DNA of 15,407 nt from an uncultured Clostridia bacterium (GTDB lineage: Bacteria; Bacillota; Clostridia; TANB77; CAG-508): assembly GCA_934167225.1 (NCBI GenBank), contig CAKPLD010000023.1, forward strand, positions 1 through 15,407. Direction: 5' to 3'. The notes beneath the pieces were generated by a model. The model did no database searches, was not told the origin of the DNA, and was given only the letters and a program-made list of their open reading frames with translations. The translations under genes were made by a program, and so were the position numbers. Below are positions 15,295-15,407 of this stretch, piece by piece (position 1 is the stretch's first letter; each line of letters starts with the position of its first letter).

Positions 15295-15407
15295 ATGGAA
15301 AAAATAATTGTTATTGGAAGTCCTGGTGCCGGAAAAAGTTCATTTTCTAAAAAGTTAAAAAATATTACTAAATTACCATTATATCACATAGATATGCTAT
15401 ATCATAA
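15295..15407 (+). CDS. P-loop kinase / FlaR-type 'topology modulation' family NTPase, partial (5' end)
   Basis: Only the first 37 codons fall in the window and the gene runs off the right edge. The N-terminus has a hydrophobic strand followed by Walker A GSPGAGKSS (8-16), then LPLYHIDMLYH (27-37). This resembles small adenylate-kinase-like P-loop proteins annotated as DNA topology modulation protein FlaR or AAA-family ATPase. The name is historical; members are probably nucleotide or small-molecule kinases. AAGGAG (15283-15288) lies 6 bases before the ATG. It does not look like element cargo and may be chromosomal flank, which would put an element border between 15103 and 15295. That border is an inference. 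Confidence 0.75.
   Translation, partial: MEKIIVIGSPGAGKSSFSKKLKNITKLPLYHIDMLYH

Overview
The window is a very A/T-rich, densely coded stretch that looks like low-GC Bacillota, most likely Clostridia. Codon use leans on AGA, ATA and TTA, ribosome binding sites are strong AGGAGG types, and a TnpV-type gene sits beside an AP2-like tyrosine integrase. No rRNA, tRNA or CRISPR array was seen. The left three quarters form a defence or conflict island in which all genes read rightward. The right quarter carries mobile-element genes that read leftward, followed by the first codons of an ordinary P-loop kinase gene that may be chromosomal.

Layout: (1) 118-2463, a large single-chain primase-helicase of the TOTE conflict-system type. 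(2) 2464-2712, a non-coding gap ending in a good promoter and RBS. (3) 2713-9179, a type I restriction-modification operon in the order hsdM-hsdS-hsdR, followed by a DUF4268-type protein that lacks the N-terminal half normal for its family. An inverted repeat at 9186-9231 may end this transcript. (4) 9248-12961, a two-gene cassette: a 941-residue protein with an N-terminal RelA/SpoT-like nucleotidyltransferase domain and a very long helical C-terminal part, then a 284-residue all-helical protein. A strong terminator at 12960-12986 closes it. This cassette is the best candidate for an undescribed system in the window. (5) 12988-13659 on the minus strand, a TnpV-family gene and a small translationally coupled gene broken by one in-frame stop. 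(6) 13660-14155, non-coding, with five copies of an 11-base AAATTGGGGAA repeat arranged like integrase arm-binding sites around a possible recombination core. (7) 14156-15103 minus, an integrase that has lost an in-frame block containing the catalytic H-x-x-R box. (8) 15295 onward, a partial P-loop kinase.

How the parts fit: the hsd operon should methylate host DNA and cleave foreign unmodified DNA, with HsdS setting the target site. The TOTE protein and the RelA/SpoT-like cassette would be further, independent layers of conflict biology; this is inferred from domains and neighbourhood. The integrase, arm-type repeats and TnpV suggest the island arrived on an integrative element. The deleted integrase and the nonsense mutation suggest that element is now decaying and fixed. 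Protein family calls rest on motif recognition by eye, not on database searches.
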